This document shows, in pieces, positions 7,724 to 17,125 of a stretch of DNA of 64,000 nt (its first letter is position 1; every line of letters begins with the position of its first letter). The position numbers and the translations under genes are program-made. The stretch lies in assembly GCF_001571265.1 (NCBI RefSeq), contig NZ_BCTL01000016.1, forward strand, positions 81,493 through 145,492, read 5' to 3'. The notes under the pieces were generated by a model. The model ran no database searches. It had not been told where the DNA came from and was given only the letters and a program-made list of their open reading frames with translations. The stretch is from Cedecea neteri NBRC 105707 = ATCC 33855. Lineage in GTDB: Bacteria > Pseudomonadota > Gammaproteobacteria > Enterobacterales > Enterobacteriaceae.

Positions 7724-10384
7724 CTACAGCAGACTTTTGACGTAAGCATCAATGTCGCTGATATATTTTTGTATGTTTGAAGCATCACTTTCACGAATGT
7801 GGTGCTCCAACGTTTCACATAACTGTTTGCCGGGCACCAGATTCAGCATCGCAAACACGCCCTTCAGGCGGTGCGCAGTCTGAGCCAGAGCGGCAAAGTC
7901 GCCCGCTGCAGATTCAGTATACAGCCTGGTAACATCTTCCGGTACCGTGTCGACAAACAGCGCGTAATAACCGCTGGCGTGCAGCTGAGCGTTTTCGTCG
8001 CCGCCCAGAGGCGAATCCGGTGTGTCTTCTTCCGCCAGTTGGTTTTCAATCAGCTGCAGAACGGCGTCCTGCATCGCATTGCTGATATTAAAGTTTACCC
8101 GGAACTGGCCAGGTGCAATCTTCCGCATTCCGTTTTCATCATCGCTTAAAAGCAAGCCCGAAGCAGTAAGATTAGACGGATTATCAGTGAGGAAGATATC
8201 AAAGTCTTGACTCGCGAGCCTTTCGTCCGGGGAAATACAGTTTGCGCCCCAGTTTTCCAGCATTCTGGTCACAATGGTACGCACCTCATTGGAGGTGATA
8301 TCCAGCATTGCCACGACATCATCCAGCAGTTTTTCTTCCTGTACTTCCGCCTGGGGTTCAGCGGCCATTCTGATGTGTAAATTATAGCGCGTGCCGATGT
8401 CCGGGCGCGTTTTGATGTTCAGGTGGCCGCCGAGCTTGCGCGCAAGGCGATCGCAGAGATAAAACGCGAGACCATTGGCCTGGCCGTAACGGTCTTCGCT
8501 GGTTTCGTTTAGGAACGGGAAGTGCAGATTATCCACTTCTCCGTTGCCGATCCCGTTGCCGGTATCCAGTACACGGAACAGCAGGCGATCCGGCCCGGCT
8601 TCCTCTTCGCAGATTTCAAGCGTGATTTTGCCAATCTGCGTTGTGGTCACGGAATAGTGCAGCAGTAGCTCGAGGATTTTGCGCAGCACGTCTTTGTCGC
8701 CGTGGCGTTTTTCATCGGCCGGCAGGTTGTTGTTGATCAGTAGCTGTAGCCCTTTACGCTTGATAATCGGCAGCATCGACAGCGCGACTTCATCGACAAG
8801 CGACTGAATGGAGAACTCGCCTGGACTGGTTTTCCAGCTGTCGGCTTCCAGCATGTTAAGGAGCTGGATCTCATCGACCAGGCGGACAATGGTCTGGGCA
8901 TCGTTCGCCAGCTGCAGATGTTTACTGTCGTTAATTTCTGCTGCATGTTCCGCCAGTTGCTTAACCGGAAGCTGTAGGGCTTCACCAATATGCTGCATGA
9001 AAGCGGCCCGGCCCTGCTGATTTTTCTCATACAGGCGCTGTGCCTGCTTGAGCTTCTTGTTCACCAGAATTTCACGATCCTGGTCCCGGATAACAAAAAT
9101 CTGCGTGCGCGGCGCTATCTGGCTGCGGAACTGGCGAATCTCATACAGCTCGTTGTTGACCGTGGCCTGAATAACGCCCTGGTGCTGATCCGCCATCGAA
9201 ATGATGTTTTGCAAATTCAGATGGGGCAGCAAATGGTCGGCAATTTTGTTGCTTATTACCGTGCGATTGGCATCGAGATCGTGGACCAGCAGGCCAAGCG
9301 GCAGGATGGCCACGATCTCTTCGTTTAGCGCCCGCAGGATTTGTAGCTCACCGTTACCCGGATTGCTTTCTGCCTGGCGCTGGGGCTGCTGGCGGAAGGT
9401 TGCGAAGCCAAAAACGGCTAACCCGAGCAGCGCAATGTTCAGCAGTAAAGGCAGAAGAATGTTTTGCAGCGTATCCATCATCAGCGTACCAAACGGTACT
9501 TTCCACACTAGCTGGAGCTGAGTCGTGGCCACCGGCGCGGTGATTTCAATCCGGGCGCTATTAAAATTAATGCTCACGCTGTCCGGATCGTCTTTATCGG
9601 TTGCCGTGGCGGCGGCCCGCTGACGCTCATCTGGATCGAGCTGGAAGCTGTCCAGCGACATTGTCGGTGGAATAAGATCGTTAATCGGCAAATCAAATGC
9701 GACCACGGTGGCCAGATGCCCGGGCTGATTAAAGGTGGTTCGAAGCGTGAAGTAATGGCCGTTTTGCCAGTTTAGCTTGCGCAGCGACGAGAAACTTTCG
9801 CGCTCGTCCAGGGCATTCGCCTGCTGCAGCATCTCCGCCCGGCGTGAGTCTACGATGGTGCCGACGCCGGAGTCTTTGAAGCCGGAAGAGAGATCTTTTA
9901 GCGGCAGGGTAGAGACCAGGATCATGCTGTTGTCCTGGCCGTTCAGGTAGTACATCGACCACGGGCTGCTTTCGGCACCCCATAGCGTGTCCAGATAGCC
10001 GGATATCCGCTGCGTCATTTCCAGCGTAGAGCTGTCATGGGAGCCAAAAATCAGCGCCTCGGTTTTGCTGCGCGGTTTGTCGAGGTAATAGACATCCTGG
10101 CGCAGACGAGTTTCCTGCAGGTTTTCCCCGGAGGACGCCGGCGCGGTAGCAATGTTGTCGTAGATTTGCCACGTAGCATAGCGATAGGTTTCTACCCGCT
10201 TATGCAGAGCGTGGGTGATGTCGACAATCTGGTAGCTTTTATCCTTTAGCCAGGCATTGACGGCGCTTTGTACCAGCACGCCCATCGAGACAAGCAGGAC
10301 AACGATCAGCAGCAGAAAGAAGCGAGTAATGTTGCCGGGGAACAGTGAGAATTTATTTAGCGACGTATTTTCAGACTGGCTCAT
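7724..10384 (-). CDS. rcsD: RcsD, phosphotransfer intermediate of the Rcs phosphorelay
   Basis: An inner-membrane protein of 886 residues that relays phosphate from the RcsC receiver to RcsB. There are two membrane segments (about 15-40 and 305-330) around a periplasmic domain, then a degenerate histidine-kinase-like region, an ABL domain that contacts RcsB and a C-terminal HPt domain with phospho-His838 (AHRLKGVFAML). The start MSQSENTSLNKFSLFPGN at 10384 matches the E. coli beginning; the longer frame (to 10468) is not supported by homology. The promoter probably lies near 10529-10557. Confidence 0.96.
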   Translation of the reverse strand: MSQSENTSLNKFSLFPGNITRFFLLLIVVLLVSMGVLVQSAVNAWLKDKSYQIVDITHALHKRVETYRYATWQIYDNIATAPASSGENLQETRLRQDVYYLDKPRSKTEALIFGSHDSSTLEMTQRISGYLDTLWGAESSPWSMYYLNGQDNSMILVSTLPLKDLSSGFKDSGVGTIVDSRRAEMLQQANALDERESFSSLRKLNWQNGHYFTLRTTFNQPGHLATVVAFDLPINDLIPPTMSLDSFQLDPDERQRAAATATDKDDPDSVSINFNSARIEITAPVATTQLQLVWKVPFGTLMMDTLQNILLPLLLNIALLGLAVFGFATFRQQPQRQAESNPGNGELQILRALNEEIVAILPLGLLVHDLDANRTVISNKIADHLLPHLNLQNIISMADQHQGVIQATVNNELYEIRQFRSQIAPRTQIFVIRDQDREILVNKKLKQAQRLYEKNQQGRAAFMQHIGEALQLPVKQLAEHAAEINDSKHLQLANDAQTIVRLVDEIQLLNMLEADSWKTSPGEFSIQSLVDEVALSMLPIIKRKGLQLLINNNLPADEKRHGDKDVLRKILELLLHYSVTTTQIGKITLEICEEEAGPDRLLFRVLDTGNGIGNGEVDNLHFPFLNETSEDRYGQANGLAFYLCDRLARKLGGHLNIKTRPDIGTRYNLHIRMAAEPQAEVQEEKLLDDVVAMLDITSNEVRTIVTRMLENWGANCISPDERLASQDFDIFLTDNPSNLTASGLLLSDDENGMRKIAPGQFRVNFNISNAMQDAVLQLIENQLAEEDTPDSPLGGDENAQLHASGYYALFVDTVPEDVTRLYTESAAGDFAALAQTAHRLKGVFAMLNLVPGKQLCETLEHHIRESDASNIQKYISDIDAYVKSLL

Positions 10385-10800
10385 TGTATGTACGCAACCC
10401 GGCGAAGCCTCGCCAATCCTGGATGATAGATAGCCCAACTGTGTGAGTGAGCCGTTTTGCCTTAGCATTTTAGCGCTTGCAGCGGCTAAGAATACCTTTA
10501 TATGACGGTGCCGTCAGCAATCTGACGCAGTATAGGGGGTTCTCAGATTTTTTTCAGGTGACTGATTATTAGGAAAAATCCTTAAATAAGGATTTGCGTT
10601 AAGTCTTGTAGGCAATTTGTACAGCTGAAGAAGATTTGTACAAATATTGAAGGCTGGAATGTTGGGTCAGGGGGATATATTTTTTTAAGAAAAATCCGCA
10701 TTCGATATGAAATATGAAGAAAAAAAGCAGATCGATTAATTAACAGACGTTACAAATTTCATCGTTAGCACAAGAATATTAAAGTTGTGTAAAGAAGGGT
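10385..10800 (-). promoter_or_regulatory. rcsD upstream region with palindromes
   Basis: 416 bp without a gene. On the minus strand a -10-like TATACT (10529-10534) with a weak -35 (around 10552-10557) could be the rcsD promoter. A palindrome TGACGG-TG-CCGTCA (10503-10516) falls in the presumed leader. A second palindrome, AAATCCTTA-AA-TAAGGATTT, is at 10576-10595; overlapping it, TAGGAAAAATCCTTA (10570-10584) resembles an RcsA/RcsB box but is one base longer than the usual 14. The rest, especially 10600-10800, is AT-rich and shows nothing I can name. Confidence 0.4.
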
Positions 10801-10893
10801 AAAAAAAAACCGGATGCATGCATCCGGTATTAATAGGGGTAAACGGACATTCAGATTCGAATGACGGTAATAAATAAAGTTAATGATGATAGC
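10801..10893 (-). ncRNA. micF: MicF antisense regulatory RNA
   Basis: A 93-nt Hfq-dependent small RNA that represses ompF translation by pairing around its ribosome site. The 5' end GCTATCATCATTAACTTTA is the conserved ompF-pairing seed, and the body TTTACCCCTAT is also conserved. The 3' terminator is ACCGGATG-CATG-CATCCGGT followed by Ts (the A-run from 10801). A -10 TAGAAT (10901-10906) sits 7 nt upstream of the 5' end. It is divergent from ompC, as in E. coli. Recognised from memory of the E. coli sequence; the match is nearly full length. Confidence 0.95.
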
Positions 10894-11049
10894 GATAATG
10901 ATTCTATCGCCTAAGTTAAGAAAAAAATTATCATTCAGTGCTACTTTTTTATTTATTGTGTAATTCATTGATTTTATTTAATTGTTATTATTTTTTGATT
11001 ATTGGTGCTTATATTTTTAGCTATTTGTGCTAAAAAAAGTTCCCTCATA

Positions 11050-11150
11050 TTTACATTTTGATACATCTATAATGACAAATGAAACATCTATATAGTTTTC
11101 GTATCATATTCTTGTTGGATTATTCTGTATTTGTTTTGGACAATGAATTT
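11050..11150 (+). promoter_or_regulatory. ompC promoter with three OmpR sites
   Basis: Three consecutive sites resemble the C1, C2 and C3 OmpR boxes of E. coli: TTTACATTTTGATACATC from about 11050, AATGAAACATCT at 11078-11089 and GTTTTCGTATCATATTC at 11095-11111. The start region GACAATGAATTTGCCGACTG and the leader, including AGGCATATAACAGAGGG just before the ATG, are conserved. The leader segment AATAAGGCATATAAC (11193-11207) can pair with the 5' end of the small RNA MicC as known in E. coli, with one base missing. Confidence 0.8.
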
Positions 11151-11221
11151 GCCGACTGATTAGAGGGTTAATCAGTAAGCAGTGGTAAATAAAATAAGGC
11201 ATATAACAGAGGGTTAATAAG

Positions 11222-12316
11222 ATGAAAGTTAAAGCACTATCCCTTCTGGTACCGGCTCTGCTGGTAGCAGGCGCTGCAAATGCAGCCGAAATTTACAACA
11301 AAGACGGCAATAAATTAGACCTGTACGGTAAAGTTGATGGTCTGCACTATTTCTCCAACGATAAAGGTAATGACGGCGACAAAACCTATGTTCGCTTCGG
11401 CTTCAAAGGTGAAACTCAGATCAACGACCAGCTGACCGGTTACGGCCAGTGGGAATACAACGTTCAGGCAAACAAAGACGAAGGCGCAAGCGATCAGGCA
11501 TGGACTCGTCTGGCATTCGCTGGTCTGAAATTCGGTCAGGGCGGCTCCTTCGACTACGGTCGTAACTACGGCGTAGTTTACGACGTGACTTCCTGGACTG
11601 ACGTTCTGCCAGAATTTGGTGGCGATACTTACGGTGCAGATAACTTCCTGCAGTCTCGTGCTAACGGCGTTGCAACCTACCGTAACACCGACTTCTTCGG
11701 TCTGGTTGATGGCCTGAACTTTGCTCTGCAGTACCAGGGTAAAAACGGTAGCCAGTCTGGCGAAGCTAAATCCGAAGGCGGTCGTGGCATTGTTAACCAA
11801 AACGGTGACGGCTTCGGCGGCTCCCTGACCTATGCACTGGGCGAAGGCTTCAGCGTTGGTTCTGCGATTTCCAGCTCTAAACGTACCGCAGATCAGAATG
11901 CTGCCGGCGTGCTGGGTCACGGTGACGATGCAACCACCTACACCGGTGGTCTGAAATACGACGCAAACAACATCTATCTGGCAACGCAGTACACCCAGAG
12001 CTATAACGCTACCGCCATCAACAAATCTGGCTTTGCTAACAAAGCGCAGAACTTTGAAGTGGTTGCTCAGTACCAGTTCGATTTCGGCCTGCGTCCATCC
12101 ATCGCTTACCTGCAGTCTAAAGGTAAAAACATCGAAGGTTACGGCAGCCAGGATATCCTGAAATACGTTGATGTTGGCGCGACTTACTACTTCAACAAAA
12201 ACATGTCCACCTATGTTGACTACAAAATCAACCTGCTGGACAAAAATGACTTCACTCAGGCAACCGGCATCGGTACCGATGACGTTGTGGGTGTAGGTCT
12301 GGTTTACCAGTTCTAA
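11222..12316 (+). CDS. ompC: OmpC, outer-membrane general porin
   Basis: A 364-residue precursor with a 21-residue signal peptide (cleavage [11 protein letters not shown]). It forms a trimeric 16-stranded beta-barrel for passive entry of small hydrophilic solutes, including beta-lactams. The constriction-loop L3 signature [11 protein letters not shown] and the terminal Phe (VYQF) needed for barrel assembly are present. Context (micF, three OmpR boxes) supports OmpC rather than OmpF or PhoE. The extracellular loops (for example around [13 protein letters not shown]) differ from E. coli, as is usual for surface-exposed regions. Confidence 0.96.
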   Translation: MKVKALSLLVPALLVAGAANAAEIYNKDGNKLDLYGKVDGLHYFSNDKGNDGDKTYVRFGFKGETQINDQLTGYGQWEYNVQANKDEGASDQAWTRLAFAGLKFGQGGSFDYGRNYGVVYDVTSWTDVLPEFGGDTYGADNFLQSRANGVATYRNTDFFGLVDGLNFALQYQGKNGSQSGEAKSEGGRGIVNQNGDGFGGSLTYALGEGFSVGSAISSSKRTADQNAAGVLGHGDDATTYTGGLKYDANNIYLATQYTQSYNATAINKSGFANKAQNFEVVAQYQFDFGLRPSIAYLQSKGKNIEGYGSQDILKYVDVGATYYFNKNMSTYVDYKINLLDKNDFTQATGIGTDDVVGVGLVYQF

Positions 12317-12333
12317 TTCAGCTTAAGCTGACA

Positions 12334-12357
12334 AAGGCGCCGCAAGGCGCCTTTTTT
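12334..12357 (+). terminator. ompC terminator
   Basis: AAGGCGCC-GCAA-GGCGCCTT followed by a T-run, 17 bp after the ompC stop. Confidence 0.9.
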
Positions 12358-12446
12358 ATGTCTCAAACCTCAATGACTCGCCGCTTACTCCCGCTCCAGA
12401 TAGCTTTTGCTGTACCCTTACTCCCCCAAAACTGGAGAATGACACC

Positions 12447-13493
12447 ATGGATTTACGCATTATTCGCCACGGCTGGCTTGCCGTCGCTTTTTTCGCTCTG
12501 TCAGGTTGCGATAACGCTCAGTCTGATGCCACAAAGGCCCTGGTGCTCGAAGGTAAAACCATGGGGACTTACTGGCGCGTTAGCCTGGCGGATGTCGATG
12601 ATGCTCAGAAAGCCTCGCTGCAGAAAAAAATTCAGGATCAGTTGGATGCCGACGATCGACTCATGTCGACCTGGAAAAAAGACTCGGCGCTTTCCCTTTT
12701 TAACCAGTCCACCAGCACTGAGCCGTATCCGGTGAGCGAGGCGATGAGTGATATCGTCACGATGTCGTTGCGCATTGGCGCGAAAACCGACGGGGCGATG
12801 GACATTACGGTTGGGCCTTTGGTCAATCTGTGGGGCTTCGGGCCCGATAAGCAGCCTCTGCACACGCCAAACCAGGCACAAATTGATGCGGCCAAAGCCT
12901 TAACCGGTTTGCAGCATCTGAAGGTGGTGAATGCTGCCGGTAAGCAGTGGCTACAAAAGGATCTGCCCGGGTTGTATGTTGATCTGTCGACTATCGGGGA
13001 AGGTTACGCCGCCGATCATCTTGCCCGTCTGATGGAGCAAAATGGCATTAGCCGCTATCTCGTTTCTGTCGGTGGGGCGGTGAGCACTCGAGGGACAAAT
13101 CCGGCGGGGAAAGCCTGGCGAGTGGCCATTCAGAAACCTACTGACCGGGAAAATGCCGTGCAGGCGATGGTGGATATCAACGGCCACGGCATCAGTACTT
13201 CAGGCAGCTATCGCAACTATTACGAGCTGGACGGCAAGCGTATTTCCCACATTATTAACCCTCAGACCGGGCGACCTATCGAGCACAAATTAGTTTCCGC
13301 CACAGTCATTGCGCCAACGGCGATGGAAGCGGATGGTTGGGACACCGGGCTGATGGTCCTGGGGGAAGAAAAAGCCAAACAGGTTGCGGAGAAAGAAGGC
13401 CTGGCCGTTTACCTCATCAGCAAAGAAGGGGACGGATTCCGAAGCTGGATGTCGCCGCAGTTCAAAACCTTCCTGCTTGACGAAAAAAATTAA
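12447..13493 (+). CDS. apbE: ApbE, FAD:protein FMN transferase
   Basis: A 348-residue periplasmic lipoprotein that attaches FMN covalently to Thr/Ser of target flavoproteins such as NqrB/C and RnfD/G. The lipobox ends LSGC (Cys21). Conserved family segments include GKTMGTYWR, KTDGAMDITVGPLVNLWGFG, VDLSTIGEGYAADHLA, HGISTSGSYRNYYELDG and the metal-binding AMEADGWDTGLMVLG. The length is close to E. coli (351). It sits between ompC and ada as in E. coli. Its stop codon overlaps the Ada box of the next gene. Confidence 0.96.
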   Translation: MDLRIIRHGWLAVAFFALSGCDNAQSDATKALVLEGKTMGTYWRVSLADVDDAQKASLQKKIQDQLDADDRLMSTWKKDSALSLFNQSTSTEPYPVSEAMSDIVTMSLRIGAKTDGAMDITVGPLVNLWGFGPDKQPLHTPNQAQIDAAKALTGLQHLKVVNAAGKQWLQKDLPGLYVDLSTIGEGYAADHLARLMEQNGISRYLVSVGGAVSTRGTNPAGKAWRVAIQKPTDRENAVQAMVDINGHGISTSGSYRNYYELDGKRISHIINPQTGRPIEHKLVSATVIAPTAMEADGWDTGLMVLGEEKAKQVAEKEGLAVYLISKEGDGFRSWMSPQFKTFLLDEKN

Positions 13494-13500
13494 AAAGCAA
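13488..13500 (+). promoter_or_regulatory. Ada box upstream of ada
   Basis: AAT-N6-GCAA (AAT 13488-13490, GCAA 13497-13500) matches the binding pattern of methylated Ada. The surrounding context AAAAAATTAAA...GCAAGA is the same as in the E. coli ada promoter. It overlaps the apbE stop codon. A -10-like GGTATCGT is near 13538. Confidence 0.7.
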
Positions 13501-13566
13501 GAAGCCGAGTTTTTCATCCGGCCCGTGCTGCCATGATGGTATCGTTAAGTTAAGCATGAGGTCGCG

Positions 13567-14640
13567 ATGATGAAACAGACAAACGGCTATATCACAGATC
13601 AGCAGCGCTGGCAGGCGGTGGAACAGCGCGATGCAGGGGCTGACGGGCAATTCGTTTTTGCCGTCAAAACAACCGGTATTTTCTGCCGGCCCTCCTGCAG
13701 CGCCCGCCGTCCACTGCGTGAAAATACGGGGTTCTACGCTTCGCCCGAAGCGGCGCTTGAGGCCGGTTTCCGTGCCTGCAAACGCTGCCAGCCGGACAAG
13801 CTTGCCCCTGAGCTCCAGCGAGTCGCGCGTATCGAACAAGCCTGTCGTATTATTGAAGCCAGCGATTCGCCTCTCACGCTTGATGAGCTGGCAGGGCAGG
13901 TTGCTATGAGTAGCTTTCATTTCCATCGGCTGTTCAAAAGCGTCACCGGCCTAACGCCGAATGAATGGCAAAAAGCACATCGCGCTCGTCGGCTGCGTGG
14001 CGCCCTCGCGCAGGGAACAGAGGTAACAAAGGCCATTTTTGATGCTGGATTTCAGTCCGGCAGCGCGTTCTACCATCAGGCGGATGCTGCTTTGGGCATG
14101 ACGGCGAGCCAGTACCGAAAGGGCGGGGCTCGTACGCACGTGCAGTTTGTGGTCGGCACCTGTCAACTGGGCGAGTTTTTGGTGGCGGAAAGCGAGCGCG
14201 GCATTTGCGCGATTTTGCTGGGTGAGAACGCCGAAACGCTCATTGTGGAGCTGGAAACTGAGTTTCCTTCTTCGCATCTTACGCCCGGTGATGAGGCATT
14301 TGCTTCTCGCGTGGCGCAGGTCATTAGCTTTATCGAATCCCCCACGGCTGAATTTTCGCTGCCGCTGGATATTCGCGGCACGGCATTTCAGCAGCAGGTA
14401 TGGCAGGCGCTACGAGCCGTTCCGCCGGGATCTACCGTTAGCTATAGCGAACTGGCAGAACGTATAGGTAAGCCCGCCGCCGTGCGTGCCGTCGCCGGAG
14501 CCTGCGCGGCCAACACCCTTGCGGTTGCCATTCCGTGCCACCGAGTCATCCGCAGTGACGGAGGACTCTCCGGTTATCGCTGGGGCGTGGAGCGCAAACG
14601 CCAACTGTTGGAAAACGAAACGAGAAGGCAGAAAGAATAA
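13567..14640 (+). CDS. ada: Ada, methyl-accepting DNA repair protein and activator of the adaptive response
   Basis: 357 residues. The N-terminal zinc domain contains Cys40 (methylphosphotriester acceptor) and Cys44 (FCRPSC) and the CKRCQ pair; an AraC-type HTH follows (about 95-190). The C-terminal O6-methylguanine methyltransferase has the acceptor Cys324 in PCHRV. Methylation of the N-terminal Cys turns it into an activator of ada-alkB. Two ATGs (13567 and 13570) are in frame; GAGG at 13558 is 5 and 8 nt away, so the second may be used. It shares one base with alkB (TAATG). Confidence 0.97.
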   Translation: MMKQTNGYITDQQRWQAVEQRDAGADGQFVFAVKTTGIFCRPSCSARRPLRENTGFYASPEAALEAGFRACKRCQPDKLAPELQRVARIEQACRIIEASDSPLTLDELAGQVAMSSFHFHRLFKSVTGLTPNEWQKAHRARRLRGALAQGTEVTKAIFDAGFQSGSAFYHQADAALGMTASQYRKGGARTHVQFVVGTCQLGEFLVAESERGICAILLGENAETLIVELETEFPSSHLTPGDEAFASRVAQVISFIESPTAEFSLPLDIRGTAFQQQVWQALRAVPPGSTVSYSELAERIGKPAAVRAVAGACAANTLAVAIPCHRVIRSDGGLSGYRWGVERKRQLLENETRRQKE

Positions 14641-15281
14641 TGCTGGATTTGTTTGCTGATGATGCTCCGTGGGAAGAGCCGCTTGCCGAGGGGGCGACTA
14701 TCCTGCGGCGCTTTGCGCGGGAAGGTGCCAATGCACTGATGGCCGGTGTTCTGCAGGTCTCTCAGCAGGCACCTTTTCGCCATATGGTGACGCCTGGCGG
14801 GCACACCATGTCGGTGGCAATGACTAACTGCGGCGCGCTAGGCTGGAGCACCAATCAGCATGGTTATCTCTATTCACCTCAGGATCCGTTGACCCGACAG
14901 CGCTGGCCGTTAATTCCGGAAGTCTTTCAGACTATTTGCCATCAAGCCTCAACGGCGGCGGGTTACCTGGATTTTGCACCCGATGCCTGCCTGATCAACC
15001 GCTATGCCGCTGGCACAAAGCTCTCTCTTCACCAGGATAAAGACGAGCCTAATCTGTGCCAGCCCATTGTTTCTGTCTCGCTGGGTTTGCCGGCCATTTT
15101 TCAGTTTGGTGGCCTGCAGCGCGGAGATCCTTTGCAGCGTGTCATGCTGGAGCATGGTGACGTTGTGGTCTGGGGAGGCGCCTCAAGGCTTTTTTATCAC
15201 GGTATTCTGCCGCTCAAACCCGGTTTCCATCCTCTCACCGAACAATTCCGCTACAACCTGACATTTCGCCGTGCTTCGTAA
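14640..15281 (+). CDS. alkB: AlkB, Fe(II)/2-oxoglutarate DNA dealkylase
   Basis: A 213-residue dioxygenase that oxidatively removes methyl groups from 1-methyladenine and 3-methylcytosine. The iron ligands His131-x-Asp133 (LHQDKD) and His187 (FYHGI) and the 2-oxoglutarate-binding Arg204 and Arg210 (FRYNLTFR) fall at exactly the E. coli positions. The start overlaps the ada stop by one base, giving an ada-alkB operon. Confidence 0.98.
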   Translation: MLDLFADDAPWEEPLAEGATILRRFAREGANALMAGVLQVSQQAPFRHMVTPGGHTMSVAMTNCGALGWSTNQHGYLYSPQDPLTRQRWPLIPEVFQTICHQASTAAGYLDFAPDACLINRYAAGTKLSLHQDKDEPNLCQPIVSVSLGLPAIFQFGGLQRGDPLQRVMLEHGDVVVWGGASRLFYHGILPLKPGFHPLTEQFRYNLTFRRAS

Positions 15282-15364
15282 GGTAAATAAAAATAAGAAT
15301 TATTCTTGCTGTGGGCGGCGAGCCGTTTAAACTGCTCGCTGTTTTATTTGGCAGGTAGGGAATA

Positions 15365-17011
15365 ATGGAGCTACTTCGTGTGGTTTATCGCCAGTATCGC
15401 TGGCCTTTCTTAATGGTCATGGCGTTAAGCCTGGCAAGTGCGGCGCTGGGCATTGGCCTGATCGCGTTCATTAACCAGCGTCTGATTGAAACCCCCGATA
15501 TTACCCTGGCGGTTTTGCCAGAGTTTCTGGGGTTACTCTTGTTGTTGATGGCGGTGACGCTTGGCTCGCAGCTGGCACTCACCACTCTCGGCCACCATTT
15601 TGTTTTTCGCCTGCGCAGCGAGTTTATTAAGCGCCTGATGGATACCGATGTTGAACGCGTAGAGCAACTGGGCAGCGCGGCACTGCTGGCGGGGTTAACC
15701 AGCGACGTGCGCAATATTACGATTGCCTTTGTGCGTCTGCCGGAGCTGGTGCAGGGAATTATTCTGGCTATTGGCTCCGCGGCTTACCTCGCCTGGCTGT
15801 CGCCCAAAATGCTAGGTGTGACCACCGTATGGCTGGTGATTACCATTGTGGGGGGGTATTTGCTGGTGGCGCGGGTATACAAGCATATGGCTCAACTTCG
15901 TGAAATCGAAGACAAGCTCTATCACGATTATCAAACCGTTATCGAAGGGCGCAAGGAACTTGCTCTGAACCGCGAGCGTGCTGAGCGAATTTACGAAGAC
16001 ACCTATACGCCCCATGCCGCCGACTATCGAAACAATATTATCCGCGCAGATACTTACCATCTAAGCGCGGTAAACTGGTCCAATATTATGATGCTGGGCG
16101 CTATTGGCCTGGTGTTCTATATGGCTAACAGCCTGGGCTGGTCCGATACCAACGTGGCGGCAACTTTTTCTTTAACGTTGCTATTCTTGCGTACGCCGCT
16201 CCTTTCGGCCGTCGGGGCGTTACCCACGCTGCTAAGCGCCCAGGTTGCGTTCAATAAGCTGAACAAGTTCCAGCTTGCGCCGTACGATGCTGCTTTCCCC
16301 CGTTCGAAGGCTGCGGGAAACTGGCAGCAGCTTGAAATGCGCGATGTGGTGTTTCAGTACGGGGATAATAGCTTCAGCGTTGGCCCGCTGAACCTCACCA
16401 TCAAGCGCGGGGAACTGCTGTTTCTGATTGGCGGTAACGGCAGCGGAAAATCCACTCTGGCCATGCTGCTAACGGGGCTCTATCAGCCTGTCAGCGGAGC
16501 GATTTATCTTGATGGTCAACGCGTCGAGACGCAGGTGCAGGATGACTATCGTAAGCTGTTTTCAGCGGTATTCACCGATGTCTGGCTGTTCGATCGTCTG
16601 TTAGGGCCACAGGGCAAACCGGCTAATCCTGAGCTGATCAATAGCTGGCTCGAGCGCCTGAAAATGAGCAGTAAGCTGGAGCTGGACAACGGCACCATTC
16701 TTAATCTCAAGCTATCGAAGGGGCAGCGCAAGCGCGTGGCGTTGCTGCTGGCAATAGCGGAAGAGCGCGATATTATTCTGCTGGACGAATGGGCCGCCGA
16801 TCAGGACCCCCATTTCCGCCGCGAGTTCTACCAGGTTTTGCTGCCGTTAATGCAGCAAATGGGGAAAACGGTCTTTGCCATCAGCCATGACGACCACTAC
16901 TTCATCCACGCCGATCGGCTTTTGGAAATGCGCCAGGGCCAGCTCAGCGAGTTGACCGGCGACGAGCGGGCACAAGCTTCACGTGATGCCGTGGCAAGAA
17001 CGGGTCATTAA
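15365..17011 (+). CDS. yojI: YojI, ABC exporter (microcin J25 efflux type)
   Basis: A 548-residue half-transporter with membrane and ATPase domains in one chain. About six transmembrane segments occupy residues 10-300. The nucleotide-binding domain has Walker [10 protein letters not shown], a signature LSKGQRKR and Walker [13 protein letters not shown]. In E. coli YojI exports the peptide microcin J25 together with TolC. The position after alkB is as in E. coli. The signature motif departs from LSGGQ, as in other cyclic-peptide-exporter-type proteins. Confidence 0.93.
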   Translation: MELLRVVYRQYRWPFLMVMALSLASAALGIGLIAFINQRLIETPDITLAVLPEFLGLLLLLMAVTLGSQLALTTLGHHFVFRLRSEFIKRLMDTDVERVEQLGSAALLAGLTSDVRNITIAFVRLPELVQGIILAIGSAAYLAWLSPKMLGVTTVWLVITIVGGYLLVARVYKHMAQLREIEDKLYHDYQTVIEGRKELALNRERAERIYEDTYTPHAADYRNNIIRADTYHLSAVNWSNIMMLGAIGLVFYMANSLGWSDTNVAATFSLTLLFLRTPLLSAVGALPTLLSAQVAFNKLNKFQLAPYDAAFPRSKAAGNWQQLEMRDVVFQYGDNSFSVGPLNLTIKRGELLFLIGGNGSGKSTLAMLLTGLYQPVSGAIYLDGQRVETQVQDDYRKLFSAVFTDVWLFDRLLGPQGKPANPELINSWLERLKMSSKLELDNGTILNLKLSKGQRKRVALLLAIAEERDIILLDEWAADQDPHFRREFYQVLLPLMQQMGKTVFAISHDDHYFIHADRLLEMRQGQLSELTGDERAQASRDAVARTGH

Positions 17012-17036
17012 GTCAGTGCCGCCTAAACAAAGTTAA

Positions 17037-17066
17037 AAAAAACCAGCCAATTAAGGCTGGTTTTTT
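17037..17066 (+). terminator. yojI terminator
   Basis: AAAAAACCAGCC-AATTAA-GGCTGGTTTTTT, perfect 12-bp stem with T-tracts. The core is the same as that of the terminator at 18622-18647 on the other side of mgtE. Confidence 0.9.
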
Positions 17067-17125
17067 GTTTTCTTCATCCTGCCGCGCTATAAACTAACTC
17101 GTCATTTCCACGGAACAGCTTATTT

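Noticed and set aside
10765..10968. 67-codon minus-strand frame overlapping micF
   Set aside because: AT-rich chance frame; the transcript here is the conserved non-coding MicF.
17067..17125. M-box or other Mg2+ riboswitch before mgtE
   Set aside because: Only 59 bp separate the yojI terminator and the mgtE start; too short for an M-box.
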